The notes beneath the pieces are model-generated. The model searched no databases. It was not told the DNA's origin and was given only the letters and a program-made list of their open reading frames with translations. A stretch of DNA of 64,000 bases from Sphingomonadales bacterium 39-57-19. Lineage in GTDB: Bacteria; Pseudomonadota; Alphaproteobacteria; Sphingomonadales; Sphingomonadaceae. The position numbers were made by a program, and so were the translations under genes. This document shows positions 52,018 through 62,338 of this stretch, one piece after another. The stretch lies in the NCBI GenBank assembly GCA_002282385.1, contig NCJG01000003.1:62001-126000 (forward strand). Reading direction: 5' to 3'. The stretch's first letter is position 1; each line of letters starts with the position of its first letter.

Positions 52018-54525
52018 ATGAAGAGCACAGCACGGGCAGTTGTAATTGGTGGTGGCGTTGTCGGCGTAAGCACGTTGTACCATCTTGCAAAAATGGGGTG
52101 GAGCGATGTCGTGTTGCTGGAGCGTAAGGAGTTAACCTCCGGCTCAACCTGGCATGCCGCGGGCCTTTTGCCGCTTTTCAACCTGAGCTATTCCGTCGGT
52201 AAGCTGCATCAATATTCGGTCGGATTATATCCGACGCTCGAGGAAGAAACCGGCCTGCATGCCGGTTTTTCGCAAGTCACGAACATCCGGCTCGCGACCA
52301 CCAAAGACCGGATGGATGAGTATAATTATTATGCGGGCGTTGCGCGCACCATTGGCGTCGATGTTAATTTCCTGAGCCCCGACGACGTCAAAGATATTTG
52401 GCCGCTTGCGGATATGGACGGCGTTATCGGCGCTATCCAGCATCCCGATGATGGTTATATCCAGCCCGCCGATCTCACGCAGGCATTGGCGAAGGGCGCG
52501 CGGCAGCGCGGCGCGACCATTTATCGCAACACAACGGTCACCGCGATCACACAGCAGCCCAATGGCGAGTGGCTTATCTCGACGGATCAGGGCGACATCA
52601 CCTGCGAGCATGTCGTATCATGCTCCGGCAATTTCGCGCGTCAGACAGGCGCGATGGTCGGCCTCGATATCCCCGTGATCCCCGTCGAGCATCAGTATAT
52701 CGTGACTGAGCAGCATCCGGACATCATGGCGCGCAAAAAAGCTGGTTTGCCCGAAATGGGCGTCCTGCGCGAATCCGACGCAAGCTATTATATGCGTGAG
52801 GAAGCGGGCGGACTGTTGTTGGGGCCATATGAATTGGGTGCGCCGGCCTGCTATGTTGATGGCCCTTCGGCAACCAGCGAATATGAACTGTTCCCTGACG
52901 CGCTTGAACGGCTTGAGCCCTATATTCTCGCCGCAATGAAGCGCGTGCCAGCCTTTGGCGAGGTTGGCATCAAGCGCGTGTATAATGGCGCAATCGCTTA
53001 TACGCCCGACGGGTCGCCTATTGTCGGGCCGGCATGGGGCCTGAAAAACTTCTGGCTCAACGAAGGCCACAGTTTTGGCGTTACCGCCGCAGGTGGCGCA
53101 GGTTGGCAATTGGCACATTGGATTGTCGATGGTGAACCTACCATCGACATGATGGGCGTCGATCCGCGCCGCTTTGGCGATTATGCTGGCCGCGGCTTCT
53201 TGATTGAGAAGAACGAAGAGGCTTATGCCAAGGTCTTCACCGTGCATTATCCCGATGAAGAGCGTGAAGCGGGACGCGCATTGCGGCGTACCCCTTGCTA
53301 TGACCGGATGAAGGCGCTTGGCGCGGTGTTTGGCAGTGTGTTTGGCTGGGAACGCCCCAACTGGTTCGCGCCTGAGGGCTATGTGCTCAGCGAGGCTGAT
53401 CTCGACAAGCCGGACGTGCTTTTGAACGACAATCATCCCGTCGTTGCCGATCAACCCATTCGCGAAAAATGGTCGTTCCGTCGGTCCAACTATTTCGAAC
53501 ATGTCGGCAATGAGTGTCGCCATGTGCACGAAAAAGTCGGCATTCAGGATATGAGCGCATTCGCCAAATGCGAGATATCAGGCCCCGGTGCGGAAGCCTG
53601 GCTCGACCAGTTGCTAACAAATGCGGTGCCGAAAAAGGTCGGACGCGTAACCTTGTCCTATCTGCTGACCAACAAGGGCGGCGTGCGCAGTGAGTTCACC
53701 GTCTATAAAGTCGCGCCGCAGCGTTATTATCTTGTCTCGGCTGGCGCATATGAGCGGCATGACCATGATTATTTGAAAAAGGCCCTGCCGCGCGATGGTT
53801 CTGTCAGCTTTGAACGGCTGACCACGGCGATGGGCGTGCTCGTTCTGGCGGGCCCGCGTTCGCGCGATGTGTTGGCGAAGCTTACCGATACCGACCTGTC
53901 CAATGATGCCTTCCCATGGCTGACGGGCAAGAAAATGAGCATTGGTCTAGCGCAGGTCGATGCGCTGCGGGTCAATTTCATCGGTGAACTTGGTTGGGAA
54001 ATCCATCATCCGATCGAAATGCAGAATTATATTTTCGACCGGTTGATGGAGGCTGGCGCAGAATTTGAGATTAAGCCGTTCGGTATCCGCGCGATGACGT
54101 CGATGGCGCTCGAAAAAAGCTACAAGCTGATCCCGCGTGAATTGTCGGTTGAATATTCGGCGTTTGAAAGCGGATTGGATCGCTTTGTCAGCTTGAAGAA
54201 ACCGACCTTTCATGGCCGCGATGCATTGCTTGCATGGCGCGAACGGGGCGCTGCCAACACGCTTGTGACGATGGAAGTGCATGGTGTGACCGATGCCGAT
54301 GCGCGCGGGTCTGAGCCGATTTATCATGGCGATGATGTCGTTGGCCGCGTGACGTCTGGCGGTTATGGTTGGCGCGTGGGCAAGTCTCTTGCGCTTGCGA
54401 TGGTCCGGCCTGATTTGGCGCAGATAGGCGCAGAGTTTGAAATCGCGATCTTGGGCGTTCGCCATAAGGCGACGATCATCGCGGACTCGCCGTTCGACCC
54501 TGAAAATAATGCACTGAAGAGCTAA
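52018..54525 (+). CDS. FAD-dependent oxidoreductase with GcvT-like domain (dimethylglycine dehydrogenase-like)
   Basis: 835 residues from ATG 52018 (GGTGGA upstream; TTG 52006 and GTG 52009 also in frame). N-terminal FAD domain with G-G-G-V-V-G near residue 11, H46 in S-T-W-H-A-A-G matching the covalently flavinylated His of dimethylglycine dehydrogenase, then the FAO-type middle domain and a C-terminal GcvT aminomethyl-folate domain from about residue 440 on. It should demethylate dimethylglycine or a similar N-methyl amine, transferring the C1 unit to tetrahydrofolate. First gene of the catabolic island. Confidence 0.9.
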   Translation: MKSTARAVVIGGGVVGVSTLYHLAKMGWSDVVLLERKELTSGSTWHAAGLLPLFNLSYSVGKLHQYSVGLYPTLEEETGLHAGFSQVTNIRLATTKDRMDEYNYYAGVARTIGVDVNFLSPDDVKDIWPLADMDGVIGAIQHPDDGYIQPADLTQALAKGARQRGATIYRNTTVTAITQQPNGEWLISTDQGDITCEHVVSCSGNFARQTGAMVGLDIPVIPVEHQYIVTEQHPDIMARKKAGLPEMGVLRESDASYYMREEAGGLLLGPYELGAPACYVDGPSATSEYELFPDALERLEPYILAAMKRVPAFGEVGIKRVYNGAIAYTPDGSPIVGPAWGLKNFWLNEGHSFGVTAAGGAGWQLAHWIVDGEPTIDMMGVDPRRFGDYAGRGFLIEKNEEAYAKVFTVHYPDEEREAGRALRRTPCYDRMKALGAVFGSVFGWERPNWFAPEGYVLSEADLDKPDVLLNDNHPVVADQPIREKWSFRRSNYFEHVGNECRHVHEKVGIQDMSAFAKCEISGPGAEAWLDQLLTNAVPKKVGRVTLSYLLTNKGGVRSEFTVYKVAPQRYYLVSAGAYERHDHDYLKKALPRDGSVSFERLTTAMGVLVLAGPRSRDVLAKLTDTDLSNDAFPWLTGKKMSIGLAQVDALRVNFIGELGWEIHHPIEMQNYIFDRLMEAGAEFEIKPFGIRAMTSMALEKSYKLIPRELSVEYSAFESGLDRFVSLKKPTFHGRDALLAWRERGAANTLVTMEVHGVTDADARGSEPIYHGDDVVGRVTSGGYGWRVGKSLALAMVRPDLAQIGAEFEIAILGVRHKATIIADSPFDPENNALKS

Positions 54526-54529
54526 GCCG

Positions 54530-55732
54530 ATGTCTCGTTTCGCCCCCATCGCTGACTTGCTTGCGCAGGATCGCAAGGGCCATACCTTGCCGCGCGAATT
54601 ATATGTCAGCGAAGACGCTTTCGAATTTGATACGCAGGTCATGCTAAAGTCGGTTTGGCTTTACGCCTGTACCGTCGCGCATGTGAAAAATCCCGGTGAT
54701 TTTTTCGTGTTCGAACTGGCGCAGAATTCCGTCGTCATTGTGCGTGGCCGCGATATGCAAGTGCGCGCGTTTTGGAACAGCTGCCGACACCGCGGGGCCA
54801 AAATCTGCTTGGAACAGCGCGGACGGGCGCCGCGTTTAATGTGTCCCTATCATCAATGGACATACGGTCTTGATGGTCAGCTGCTTGCCGCGCGCAGCAT
54901 GGCGGAGGATTTTGACAAGGCAGATCATGGGCTTTCGCCGGTGGCTCTCGAAAATGTCGGCGGACTTATTTTCGTTTGCTTGGGCGACAATCCACCGCCG
55001 ATTGACCGCGTAAAGGCCGACATATCCGAACAGATTTCGGTATATGATCTCGAAAAGCTAAAGGTCGTTGTTCAGGACAATTATATCGAAGACGCCAACT
55101 GGAAATTGGTGATGGAGAATAATCGCGAATGTTACCATTGCGACGTCGGCCATCCTGAACTGATTAGTGTTCTTGGAACAACAGGCTTTGGAAAAGATGC
55201 GCCCGATAATGCGGCGAAGCATGAAGAGTGGAAAGCGCTCGGCATCGACCATGACCTGATCGAATTTCCCGACGGCTGGTGGCACCGGGTCGCGCGGTTG
55301 GCGTTGGCCAATGGTGTGGTAACGCAATCGATAGATGGCAAGCTTGCGTGTCAAAAATTGATCGGGCCATTCACGGCGCCTGAAACGTCTAGCCTGTCTG
55401 TTTGGACTCAACCCAATAGCTGGCACCATTTCTGCTGTGACCATGTCGTGACATTTTCACTGACACCGATTTCGCCGGACAAGACATTGCTGCGCACCAG
55501 TTGGCTGGTGCACGAAGATGCGGTTGAGGGTGTCGATTACGATCCCGATCATTTGGCCGCATTGTGGCGCAAAACAAACGAGCAGGACGGGCATTTCTCT
55601 GCGATCAACCATCGCGGGATCGCCAGCGATGGCTATATTCAGGGGCCTTATGCCGTGGAAGAAAAGCTGGTCGACGACTTTAAGAGTTTCTATGTGAGCC
55701 GCGCTACAGCTGCGCTTGAGAAAATATCATGA
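54530..55732 (+). CDS. Rieske-type oxygenase, GbcA-like (glycine betaine demethylase)
   Basis: 400 residues. Rieske 2Fe-2S site: C85-x-H87 (C-R-H-R-G-A) and C105-x2-H108 (C-P-Y-H). The mononuclear iron His pair is H203 and H208 in E-C-Y-H-C-D-V-G-H-P-E, with E200 at the bridging position, a pattern of GbcA/stachydrine demethylase-type enzymes. It probably hydroxylates a methyl of a quaternary amine to release formaldehyde. No reductase subunit (GbcB-like) is encoded in the window. It is 4 bases after the previous gene and overlaps soxB. Confidence 0.9.
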   Translation: MSRFAPIADLLAQDRKGHTLPRELYVSEDAFEFDTQVMLKSVWLYACTVAHVKNPGDFFVFELAQNSVVIVRGRDMQVRAFWNSCRHRGAKICLEQRGRAPRLMCPYHQWTYGLDGQLLAARSMAEDFDKADHGLSPVALENVGGLIFVCLGDNPPPIDRVKADISEQISVYDLEKLKVVVQDNYIEDANWKLVMENNRECYHCDVGHPELISVLGTTGFGKDAPDNAAKHEEWKALGIDHDLIEFPDGWWHRVARLALANGVVTQSIDGKLACQKLIGPFTAPETSSLSVWTQPNSWHHFCCDHVVTFSLTPISPDKTLLRTSWLVHEDAVEGVDYDPDHLAALWRKTNEQDGHFSAINHRGIASDGYIQGPYAVEEKLVDDFKSFYVSRATAALEKIS

Positions 55733-56982
55733 CCCACCACAGTGCTTTCAGTCTTTTCGCCAAAGCGCTTGGCGGACATCAGGATTGGCCCGAACAATGG
55801 CCCGATGCGGCACCAAAACCGGCTTATGATGCCATCATCGTCGGCGGCGGCGGGCACGGGCTAGGCGCGGCATATTATCTCGCCAAAAAATATGGGATTA
55901 CTAATGTCGCCGTGCTTGAAAAAGGCTGGATCGGCGGCGGCAATACCGGGCGTAACACAACGATTATCCGGTCAAACTATCTCTATGACGAAAGCGCGCA
56001 TCTTTATGATCATGCGGTGAAGCTGTGGGATGGTTTGAGTCAGGAACTGAACTACAACGTCATGTATTCGAAACGCGGCGTCATGATGCTCGCGCACAAT
56101 GTGCATGATGTGCAGAGCCTGCAACGGCACATCAATGCCAACCGGCTGAACGGTGTCGACAATGAATGGCTGACACCGCAGCAGGCCAAAGATTATTGTC
56201 CGCCCCTGAACATTTCGCCCGATGCGCGGCACCCTGTGCTGGGGGCCGCATTGCAACGGCGCGGCGGCACAGCACGGCACGATTCCGTGGCGTGGGGCTA
56301 TGCGCGGGCGGCGGCGGCTTTGGGCGTTGATATCATCCAGAATTGCGCGGTTACGGCTATAAGGCGCGGTGCCGATGGCGCGGTCGAAGGCGTTGAAACC
56401 ACTCGGGGTCCTATCGCTACAAAGCGTATTGGCGTGTCGGCTGCGGGCAATACGTCTGTTGTTATGCAGATGGCCGGTTTGGACTTTCCGTTGGAAAGCT
56501 ACCCCTTGCAGGCACTGGTTTCAGAGCCTGTCAAACCGACTTTCCCGTGCGTCGTGATGTCGAACACAGTCCATGCCTATATGAGCCAGTCGGACAAAGG
56601 CGAATTGGTCATTGGCGCAGGCACCGACCAATATGTCAGCTACTCGCAGCGCGGCGCGCTTCACATTATCGAACATACGCTTGCTGCAATCTGCGAAATT
56701 TTTCCGATTTACAGGCGGATGCGGATGTTGCGCACTTGGGGCGGGATAGTCGATGTGACGCCTGACCGTTCACCGATATTGGGCAAGACCCCGGTCAAGG
56801 GGCTATATGTCAATTGCGGCTGGGGCACTGGCGGCTTTAAGGCGACGCCCGGGGCCGGAGATTTGCTGGCCTACACCATGGCGAAGGACGAGCCGCATCG
56901 CATCAACGCGCCCTTCAATCTCGACCGCTTCCGCAATGGACGGTTGATCGACGAAGCAGCAGCAGCGGCGGTGGCACACTAA
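55729..56982 (+). CDS. soxB: Sarcosine oxidase beta subunit
   Basis: 417 residues. FAD-binding G-G-G-G-H-G-L-G at about residues 39-46, the loop G-G-G-N-T-G-R-N-T-T, and H184 in A-R-H-D-S-V-A-W-G-Y, the position where FMN is linked through histidine in heterotetrameric sarcosine oxidases. It oxidises sarcosine. It overlaps the Rieske gene by 4 bases and soxD by 1 base. Confidence 0.95.
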   Translation: MTHHSAFSLFAKALGGHQDWPEQWPDAAPKPAYDAIIVGGGGHGLGAAYYLAKKYGITNVAVLEKGWIGGGNTGRNTTIIRSNYLYDESAHLYDHAVKLWDGLSQELNYNVMYSKRGVMMLAHNVHDVQSLQRHINANRLNGVDNEWLTPQQAKDYCPPLNISPDARHPVLGAALQRRGGTARHDSVAWGYARAAAALGVDIIQNCAVTAIRRGADGAVEGVETTRGPIATKRIGVSAAGNTSVVMQMAGLDFPLESYPLQALVSEPVKPTFPCVVMSNTVHAYMSQSDKGELVIGAGTDQYVSYSQRGALHIIEHTLAAICEIFPIYRRMRMLRTWGGIVDVTPDRSPILGKTPVKGLYVNCGWGTGGFKATPGAGDLLAYTMAKDEPHRINAPFNLDRFRNGRLIDEAAAAAVAH

Positions 56983-57254
56983 TGATCTTAATTCACTGTC
57001 CTTATTGTGACGAGAAACGTCCCGAAATCGAATTTGCCAATGCCGGGCAGGCGCATGTTGCCCGCCCATTGGACCCGTCAAGCCAGAGCGACGAAGAATG
57101 GGAAGCCTATCTTTTCATTCGCGCCAATCCGCGTGGACGGCACCACGAACGCTGGCGGCATGTGCATGGGTGCGGTCGCTTTTTCAACGCCGTACGCGAC
57201 ACAGTGACCGACAAATTTGAAACGACTTACAAGGCTGGGGAGCCGCGGCGATGA
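56982..57254 (+). CDS. soxD: Sarcosine oxidase delta subunit
   Basis: 90 residues. Zinc ligands: C6 and C9 in I-H-C-P-Y-C-D, with H60 and C64 in R-H-V-H-G-C. The W-R-H-V-H-G-C-G-R-F-F-N C-terminal stretch is the subunit signature. Structural subunit of the heterotetramer. Overlaps soxA by 4 bases. Confidence 0.95.
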   Translation: MILIHCPYCDEKRPEIEFANAGQAHVARPLDPSSQSDEEWEAYLFIRANPRGRHHERWRHVHGCGRFFNAVRDTVTDKFETTYKAGEPRR

Positions 57255-60112
57255 GCGGATATCGTCTCGAAAATGGCGGGCGCGTTGATCGCAGCCGACC
57301 TGTGGAATTCAGCTTTGATGGACATTCCTATCAAGGTTTCGCCGGCGACACTTTGGCTTCGGCTTTGCTCGCCAATGGTATCAGCCTGTTCGGCCGATCA
57401 TTTAAATATCACCGCCCGCGCGGCATTATGGCAGCGGGCAGTGAGGAGCCGAACGCGCTGATCTCGGTGGATCGGGGGGCAGGTCGCTTCACGCCCAATC
57501 TGCGCGCGACCAGTGTCGAGATTCATGCGGGGCTCAGCGCCTTCAGTCAAAATCGCTGGCCATCGCTGAAGCGCGATTTTGGCGCGATAAATGACCGGCT
57601 GGGTATGTTTTTCCCCGCGGGCTTTTACAATAAAACCTTCATGTGGCCGCGCTCTTTTTGGGAAAAGCTTTATGAACCAGCGATCCGCAAGATGGCTGGA
57701 CTTGGCGATGCGCCGACCCAAGAAGACCCCGATATTTATGCATCCACTTATGCCCATTGCGACCTGTTGATCGTTGGTGCGGGCCCCGCCGGTATTGATG
57801 CTGCATTGGAAGCGATGGGTTCGAACAAGCGGATATTCCTGATTGATGAACAGGATGAACTTGGCGGCGGCGCGCTTGCCGATCCGGCTCTATGGCCGTG
57901 GCTGGAGCGCAGCCGCAAAGCGCTCATCGATGCGCCCAATGTCACGATACTCACGCGCACGACGGCGTTCGGCTATTATCACGACAATTTTATTGGCGCG
58001 GTGCAGCGGTTGACCGATCACATGCCGGACAATTCGGACAGCCCGCGCGAAAAATTATGGCGCATCCGGGCCGGTGAAGTGGTCCTTGCGCAAGGTGCGA
58101 TTGAACGGCCGCTCGTTTTTGACGGCAACGACACGCCCGGCGTGATGCTGTCGTCCGCCGCAAAGGTTTTTGCCAATCGCTACGGCGTTGCGGTCGGCAA
58201 ATCGGTCGCGTTGATGACCGCGCATGACAGCGGCTGGCATGATGTGTTCGCCTTGGCAAAAGCCGGTGTCGTCATAAAGGCGATCATCGATGTGCGCACC
58301 GACGTGTCCTCTGCGCTGCTGGATGAGGCCAACCGCCTTGGCATCAACGTGCACCTCAACCATAGCGTCACTGGCGTGAATGGCCGGCACCGCGTCACAT
58401 CCATCCAGATCTGCAATAATGACGATTATGTCGGCGCGCGCATTGATTGCGATACGCTGTTGATGGCTGGCGGTTGGACGCCGAGTGTGCATTTATGGTC
58501 GCACAGCAAAGGATCGCTTGCATGGCGTGATGACATTGGCGCCTATGTTCCCGATCAACCGAACGAAAATGCGCGCTGTGTCGGGGCATGTTCAGGCGGC
58601 TGGGATTTTGGCAGCGGCGTGATTATTGACGTCTTGCCAACGCCCAAGGACCAAAGCCGGATAAAGGCCTTCGTCGATTTCCAGAATGATGTCACGGCAA
58701 AGGACATTAAGCTGGCGGTGCGTGAGGGCTTTCGCTCTATCGAGCATATCAAGCGCTACACAACCAACGGCATGGCGACCGATCAGGGCAAGACATCGAA
58801 CCTCAATGGCTTGCAGATTGCATCAACAGCACTTGCCAAGCCGGTGACCGATATTGGTCTGACAAGCTTTCGTCCGCCATATACGCCGCAGACTTTCGGT
58901 GCGTTCGCAGGTCATGCAAAGGGCGCATTGTTCCAACCGACACGGACGACCAATATCGACGGCTGGGCCGCCGAAAATGGCGCAGTGTTCGAACTGGTCG
59001 CACAGTGGCGGCGCGCGCGTTATTTCCCGAAAATGGGTGAGGACATGCACGCGGCGGTGAACCGCGAATGCGTTGCGGTGCGGTCGTCAGTCGGCATTTT
59101 TGATGCGTCGACCTTGGGCAAAATTGAAGTCGTTGGCCCCGATGCCGCCGAATTCCTGAACCGAATGTATACCAACCCGTGGAAAGCGCTTGAGCCAGGC
59201 CGCTGCCGCTATGGGCTGCTCTTGAAAGAGGATGGCTTTATCACCGATGACGGCGTTTCGGCGCGGTTGGCGCCCGACCGGTTCCATCTGACCACCACGA
59301 CCGGCGGTGCCGCGCGCGTGCTGAATATGATGGAGGATTATCTCCAGACCGAATGGCCTGACCTAGACGTCTGGTTGACCAGCACGACCGAGCAATATGC
59401 GGTTATTGCGCTGCAGGGTCCAAATGCGCGCAAATTGTTGGAACCACTGGTGGAGGGCATTGACCTATCCGCCGATGCTTTCCCGCATATGGCGATCCGC
59501 GAAGGCACAATCTGCGGCATTCCAACGCGCCTGTTCCGGGTGAGCTTCACGGGCGAACTTGGTTTCGAAATCAACGTGCCGACCGCTTATGGCCGCGCTT
59601 TGTGGGAGCGGCTGATGGCAGAAGGTGCGAAATTTGACATCACCCCCTATGGCACAGAGGCCATGCACGTGCTGCGCGCCGAAAAGGGCTTCATCATCGT
59701 CGGACAAGATACCGACGGCACCATAACCCCGTTTGATGCCGGTCTCGATTGGGCGGTGGGCAAGAAAAAGCCGGACTTTGTCGGTAAACGGTCAATGGCA
59801 CGGCCTGACATCGTTGCGCCGGGGCGCAAACAATTGGTCGGGCTGCTGACCAATGATCCCAATGTTGTGCTGGAAGAAGGCGCGCAGATTGTTGCCGACC
59901 CGCGTCAGCCAATCCCGATGACGATGATCGGCCATGTGACCTCTTCCTACTGGAGCGAAACGCTTGGCCGGTCGATCGCCTTTGCCTTAGTGGCAGGTGG
60001 GCATGAGATGATGGGCAGCACGCTGCACATCCCGATGCCGGGCAAAACGCATGAGGCGAAAGTGAGCGGCATGGTTTTTTATGATGCAGAAGGAGCGCGG
60101 CTGCATGTCTGA
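57251..60112 (+). CDS. soxA: Sarcosine oxidase alpha subunit
   Basis: 953 residues, the usual length. N-terminal ferredoxin-like part with F-x-F-D-G-x-x-Y and G-D-T-L-A-S-A-L, then the NAD(P)/FAD Rossmann domain (V-G-A-G-P-A-G-I near residue 177) and a C-terminal folate-binding GcvT domain (E-L-G-F-E-I-N-V; E-K-G-F-I-I-V-G-Q-D-T). It carries NAD+ and folate and converts the iminium of sarcosine to methylene-tetrahydrofolate. Its last bases overlap soxG by 8 bases. Confidence 0.95.
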   Translation: MSGYRLENGGRVDRSRPVEFSFDGHSYQGFAGDTLASALLANGISLFGRSFKYHRPRGIMAAGSEEPNALISVDRGAGRFTPNLRATSVEIHAGLSAFSQNRWPSLKRDFGAINDRLGMFFPAGFYNKTFMWPRSFWEKLYEPAIRKMAGLGDAPTQEDPDIYASTYAHCDLLIVGAGPAGIDAALEAMGSNKRIFLIDEQDELGGGALADPALWPWLERSRKALIDAPNVTILTRTTAFGYYHDNFIGAVQRLTDHMPDNSDSPREKLWRIRAGEVVLAQGAIERPLVFDGNDTPGVMLSSAAKVFANRYGVAVGKSVALMTAHDSGWHDVFALAKAGVVIKAIIDVRTDVSSALLDEANRLGINVHLNHSVTGVNGRHRVTSIQICNNDDYVGARIDCDTLLMAGGWTPSVHLWSHSKGSLAWRDDIGAYVPDQPNENARCVGACSGGWDFGSGVIIDVLPTPKDQSRIKAFVDFQNDVTAKDIKLAVREGFRSIEHIKRYTTNGMATDQGKTSNLNGLQIASTALAKPVTDIGLTSFRPPYTPQTFGAFAGHAKGALFQPTRTTNIDGWAAENGAVFELVAQWRRARYFPKMGEDMHAAVNRECVAVRSSVGIFDASTLGKIEVVGPDAAEFLNRMYTNPWKALEPGRCRYGLLLKEDGFITDDGVSARLAPDRFHLTTTTGGAARVLNMMEDYLQTEWPDLDVWLTSTTEQYAVIALQGPNARKLLEPLVEGIDLSADAFPHMAIREGTICGIPTRLFRVSFTGELGFEINVPTAYGRALWERLMAEGAKFDITPYGTEAMHVLRAEKGFIIVGQDTDGTITPFDAGLDWAVGKKKPDFVGKRSMARPDIVAPGRKQLVGLLTNDPNVVLEEGAQIVADPRQPIPMTMIGHVTSSYWSETLGRSIAFALVAGGHEMMGSTLHIPMPGKTHEAKVSGMVFYDAEGARLHV

Positions 60113-60611
60113 TGCCCTTTTCAGGAACGAACCCGTTTCTTCAACGCCTTATCTAGCCGATGGTGTCAGCATCAGCCTTGCTGCACCGCTGAAGCGTTAT
60201 TCGTTGCGGGCGCGCTCTGCCGAGGCTCTGGAAACGGTGCTCAACGTAAAAGTGCCACAGAAAATCGGCGCGACCGAAGGTGGCATTGCGTGCCTTGGTC
60301 CGGACGAATGGCTCCTGCGCACGCCAGCAGACACGGCGGTGCCGACCGGCGCGGAATTGCCGGTTGCTATCACCGATATCAGCGAACGAGCAATCGGCCT
60401 CGTCGTTGAAGGGCCACGCGCAGCGGAACTGCTGATGACAGGTTGCCCGCTTGATCTCGACAATTTTGCTGTCGGCCGGGCCACGCGAACAATTTATGAA
60501 ACGGTCGAAATCATCATCATCCGCGAGGGTGAAGATCGTTTCCATGTTGAGGTGTGGCGCAGTTTTGCCGCATGGCTATGGACGGCGTTCACGGCGGCTG
60601 CCAGCCATTGA
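60105..60611 (+). CDS. soxG: Sarcosine oxidase gamma subunit
   Basis: 168 residues from ATG 60105, overlapping the end of soxA. The folate-binding-like fold contains C-L-G-P-D-E-W-L and G-P-R-A-A-E-L-L-M-T-G-C-P-L-D-L, the subunit signature. It completes the soxBDAG set. An in-frame start 24 bases earlier is inside soxA and unlikely. Confidence 0.93.
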   Translation: MSDALFRNEPVSSTPYLADGVSISLAAPLKRYSLRARSAEALETVLNVKVPQKIGATEGGIACLGPDEWLLRTPADTAVPTGAELPVAITDISERAIGLVVEGPRAAELLMTGCPLDLDNFAVGRATRTIYETVEIIIIREGEDRFHVEVWRSFAAWLWTAFTAAASH

Positions 60612-60640
60612 CGGTGGCTTGAGACCTTAAGGAGAGTTCA

Positions 60641-62224
60641 TTGGCGGATTGGGACAAAGCAATAGATCTGGGGAACTATGGCCAATCCAATCGCCATTGG
60701 GGTGGGATGCATATCAACCCCGCTGTCTTTTTCCCGACGGCCATTATTGCGTTCGCGGTCATTGTATTCAGCCTGATCGCGCCGAAAGCATCGGCGGACC
60801 TTTTTGCAGGTTTGCGGAGTGGTGCGGTTGCCCATTTCGACTGGTTCTTCATGATGTCGGGCAATCTTCTGCTGGTCTTTTGCGTCGTTGTCGCACTTTC
60901 ACCGCTGGGGAAAATCCGGTTGGGCGGCAAAGGGGCTACGCCTGATTATTCGCGATTGTCATGGTTTGCGATGCTGTTTGGCGCAGGCATGGGCATCGGG
61001 CTGGTTTTTTATGGCGTGGGTGAGCCAGTGACCCATTTCACGTCTTCGATGGCAGGCGGTCCTGCGGCGCCGTTGGGCGGTGCTGTTGGCGATGCACAAG
61101 CGGCACGCAGCATCGCTATGGCGGCGACCATCTTTGACTGGGCACTGCATCCATGGGCCATTTTTGCAGTCACCGGGCTGGCGCTTGCGCTCTTTAGCTT
61201 TGATTTCAAAATGCCGTTGTCGATGCGGTCGGCATTCTACCCCTTATTTGGAAAGGCGGTTTGGGGCCGCACAGGCGATGTCATTGAAGTGCTCGCGGTC
61301 CTTGCGACGATCTTTGGACTGGCCACGTCGCTTGGGCTTGGCGCGCAGCAAGCGATGGCGGGGATCGTCTATCTTTATGGCATAACGAGCTCGTCCCTCA
61401 CGATCTTGGCGTTGATAGCGGTGATGGCGGGCATTACGTTTCTGTCAGTCCGGGGCGGTATTGACCGCGGCATCCGCATTTTGAGCGAGGTCAACATGTG
61501 GGTTGCCTTTGCCTTGCTGGTGTTTGTCTTAACCACAGGCTCCACGCTACAACTTATCGGCGATCTTGCGACCAATATCGTCAACTATCTCAAATTTCTG
61601 CCGGCATTATCAAATCCGGTTGGCCGCACCGACACCGGATTTTACAATGATTGGTCGGTCTATTACTGGGCATGGTGGATCAGCTGGGCCCCATTTGTGG
61701 GCATGTTCATGGCGCGCATTTCATTGGGCCGGACGGTGCGCGAATTCATTGCCGGGGCCATGATCGCGCCCAGCTTGCTTGGCATCTTGTGGCTGACGAT
61801 ATTTGGGGACGCGAGCATCGCGCAAATCGTTGCCGGCAATGGTGCGGACTTGGCCAAAGCGTCACTGGATACACAGCTATTTGTGCTGCTCGGCACGTTG
61901 CCTTGGGCGCAGCTCACGTCATTTGTTGCCATTGGCTTGATCCTGATCTTTTTCGTGACGGGCTGGGACTCGGGCACGCTGGTGATTGACACCATGACTG
62001 CGGGCGGACGCACCGATACATTGCTTCGGCAAAAGACCATCTGGCTGGTCGCGGTGGGCGGAATTGGCGTCGTTCTGTTGCTCAGCGGAGGCCTCACGTC
62101 GCTTCAGGCGGGTGCAATCGCTACGGGTTTGCCCTTGGCTTTGGTGTTATTGTGCATGTGCCTGGGTACGCTGAAGGGATTGTTGGCGCTGCATCGCGAT
62201 CCGGACCGCAGCGGGAACATATAA
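60641..62224 (+). CDS. BCCT family betaine/carnitine/choline transporter
   Basis: 527 residues with about 12 membrane helices. The BCCT core W-A-W-W-I-S-W-A-P-F-V-G-M-F-M-A-R-I-S and G-x-x-R-E-F-I are present, and the first helices include G-M-G-I-G-L-V-F-Y-G. TTG 60641 is the start because AAGGAG sits eight bases upstream. It likely imports betaine or a related quaternary amine to feed the upstream enzymes. It follows soxG by 29 bases. Confidence 0.94.
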   Translation: MADWDKAIDLGNYGQSNRHWGGMHINPAVFFPTAIIAFAVIVFSLIAPKASADLFAGLRSGAVAHFDWFFMMSGNLLLVFCVVVALSPLGKIRLGGKGATPDYSRLSWFAMLFGAGMGIGLVFYGVGEPVTHFTSSMAGGPAAPLGGAVGDAQAARSIAMAATIFDWALHPWAIFAVTGLALALFSFDFKMPLSMRSAFYPLFGKAVWGRTGDVIEVLAVLATIFGLATSLGLGAQQAMAGIVYLYGITSSSLTILALIAVMAGITFLSVRGGIDRGIRILSEVNMWVAFALLVFVLTTGSTLQLIGDLATNIVNYLKFLPALSNPVGRTDTGFYNDWSVYYWAWWISWAPFVGMFMARISLGRTVREFIAGAMIAPSLLGILWLTIFGDASIAQIVAGNGADLAKASLDTQLFVLLGTLPWAQLTSFVAIGLILIFFVTGWDSGTLVIDTMTAGGRTDTLLRQKTIWLVAVGGIGVVLLLSGGLTSLQAGAIATGLPLALVLLCMCLGTLKGLLALHRDPDRSGNI

Positions 62225-62338
62225 GCGGACAATCTGCCGCTGCGCCCACGCCGCACAAAGTGATGCAAGCGTGCAACGCAGCTGGCGCATAATCGGGCTA
62301 TCTCGAAAATGCATAGCGCTATTACGGAAAGTCTCGCA

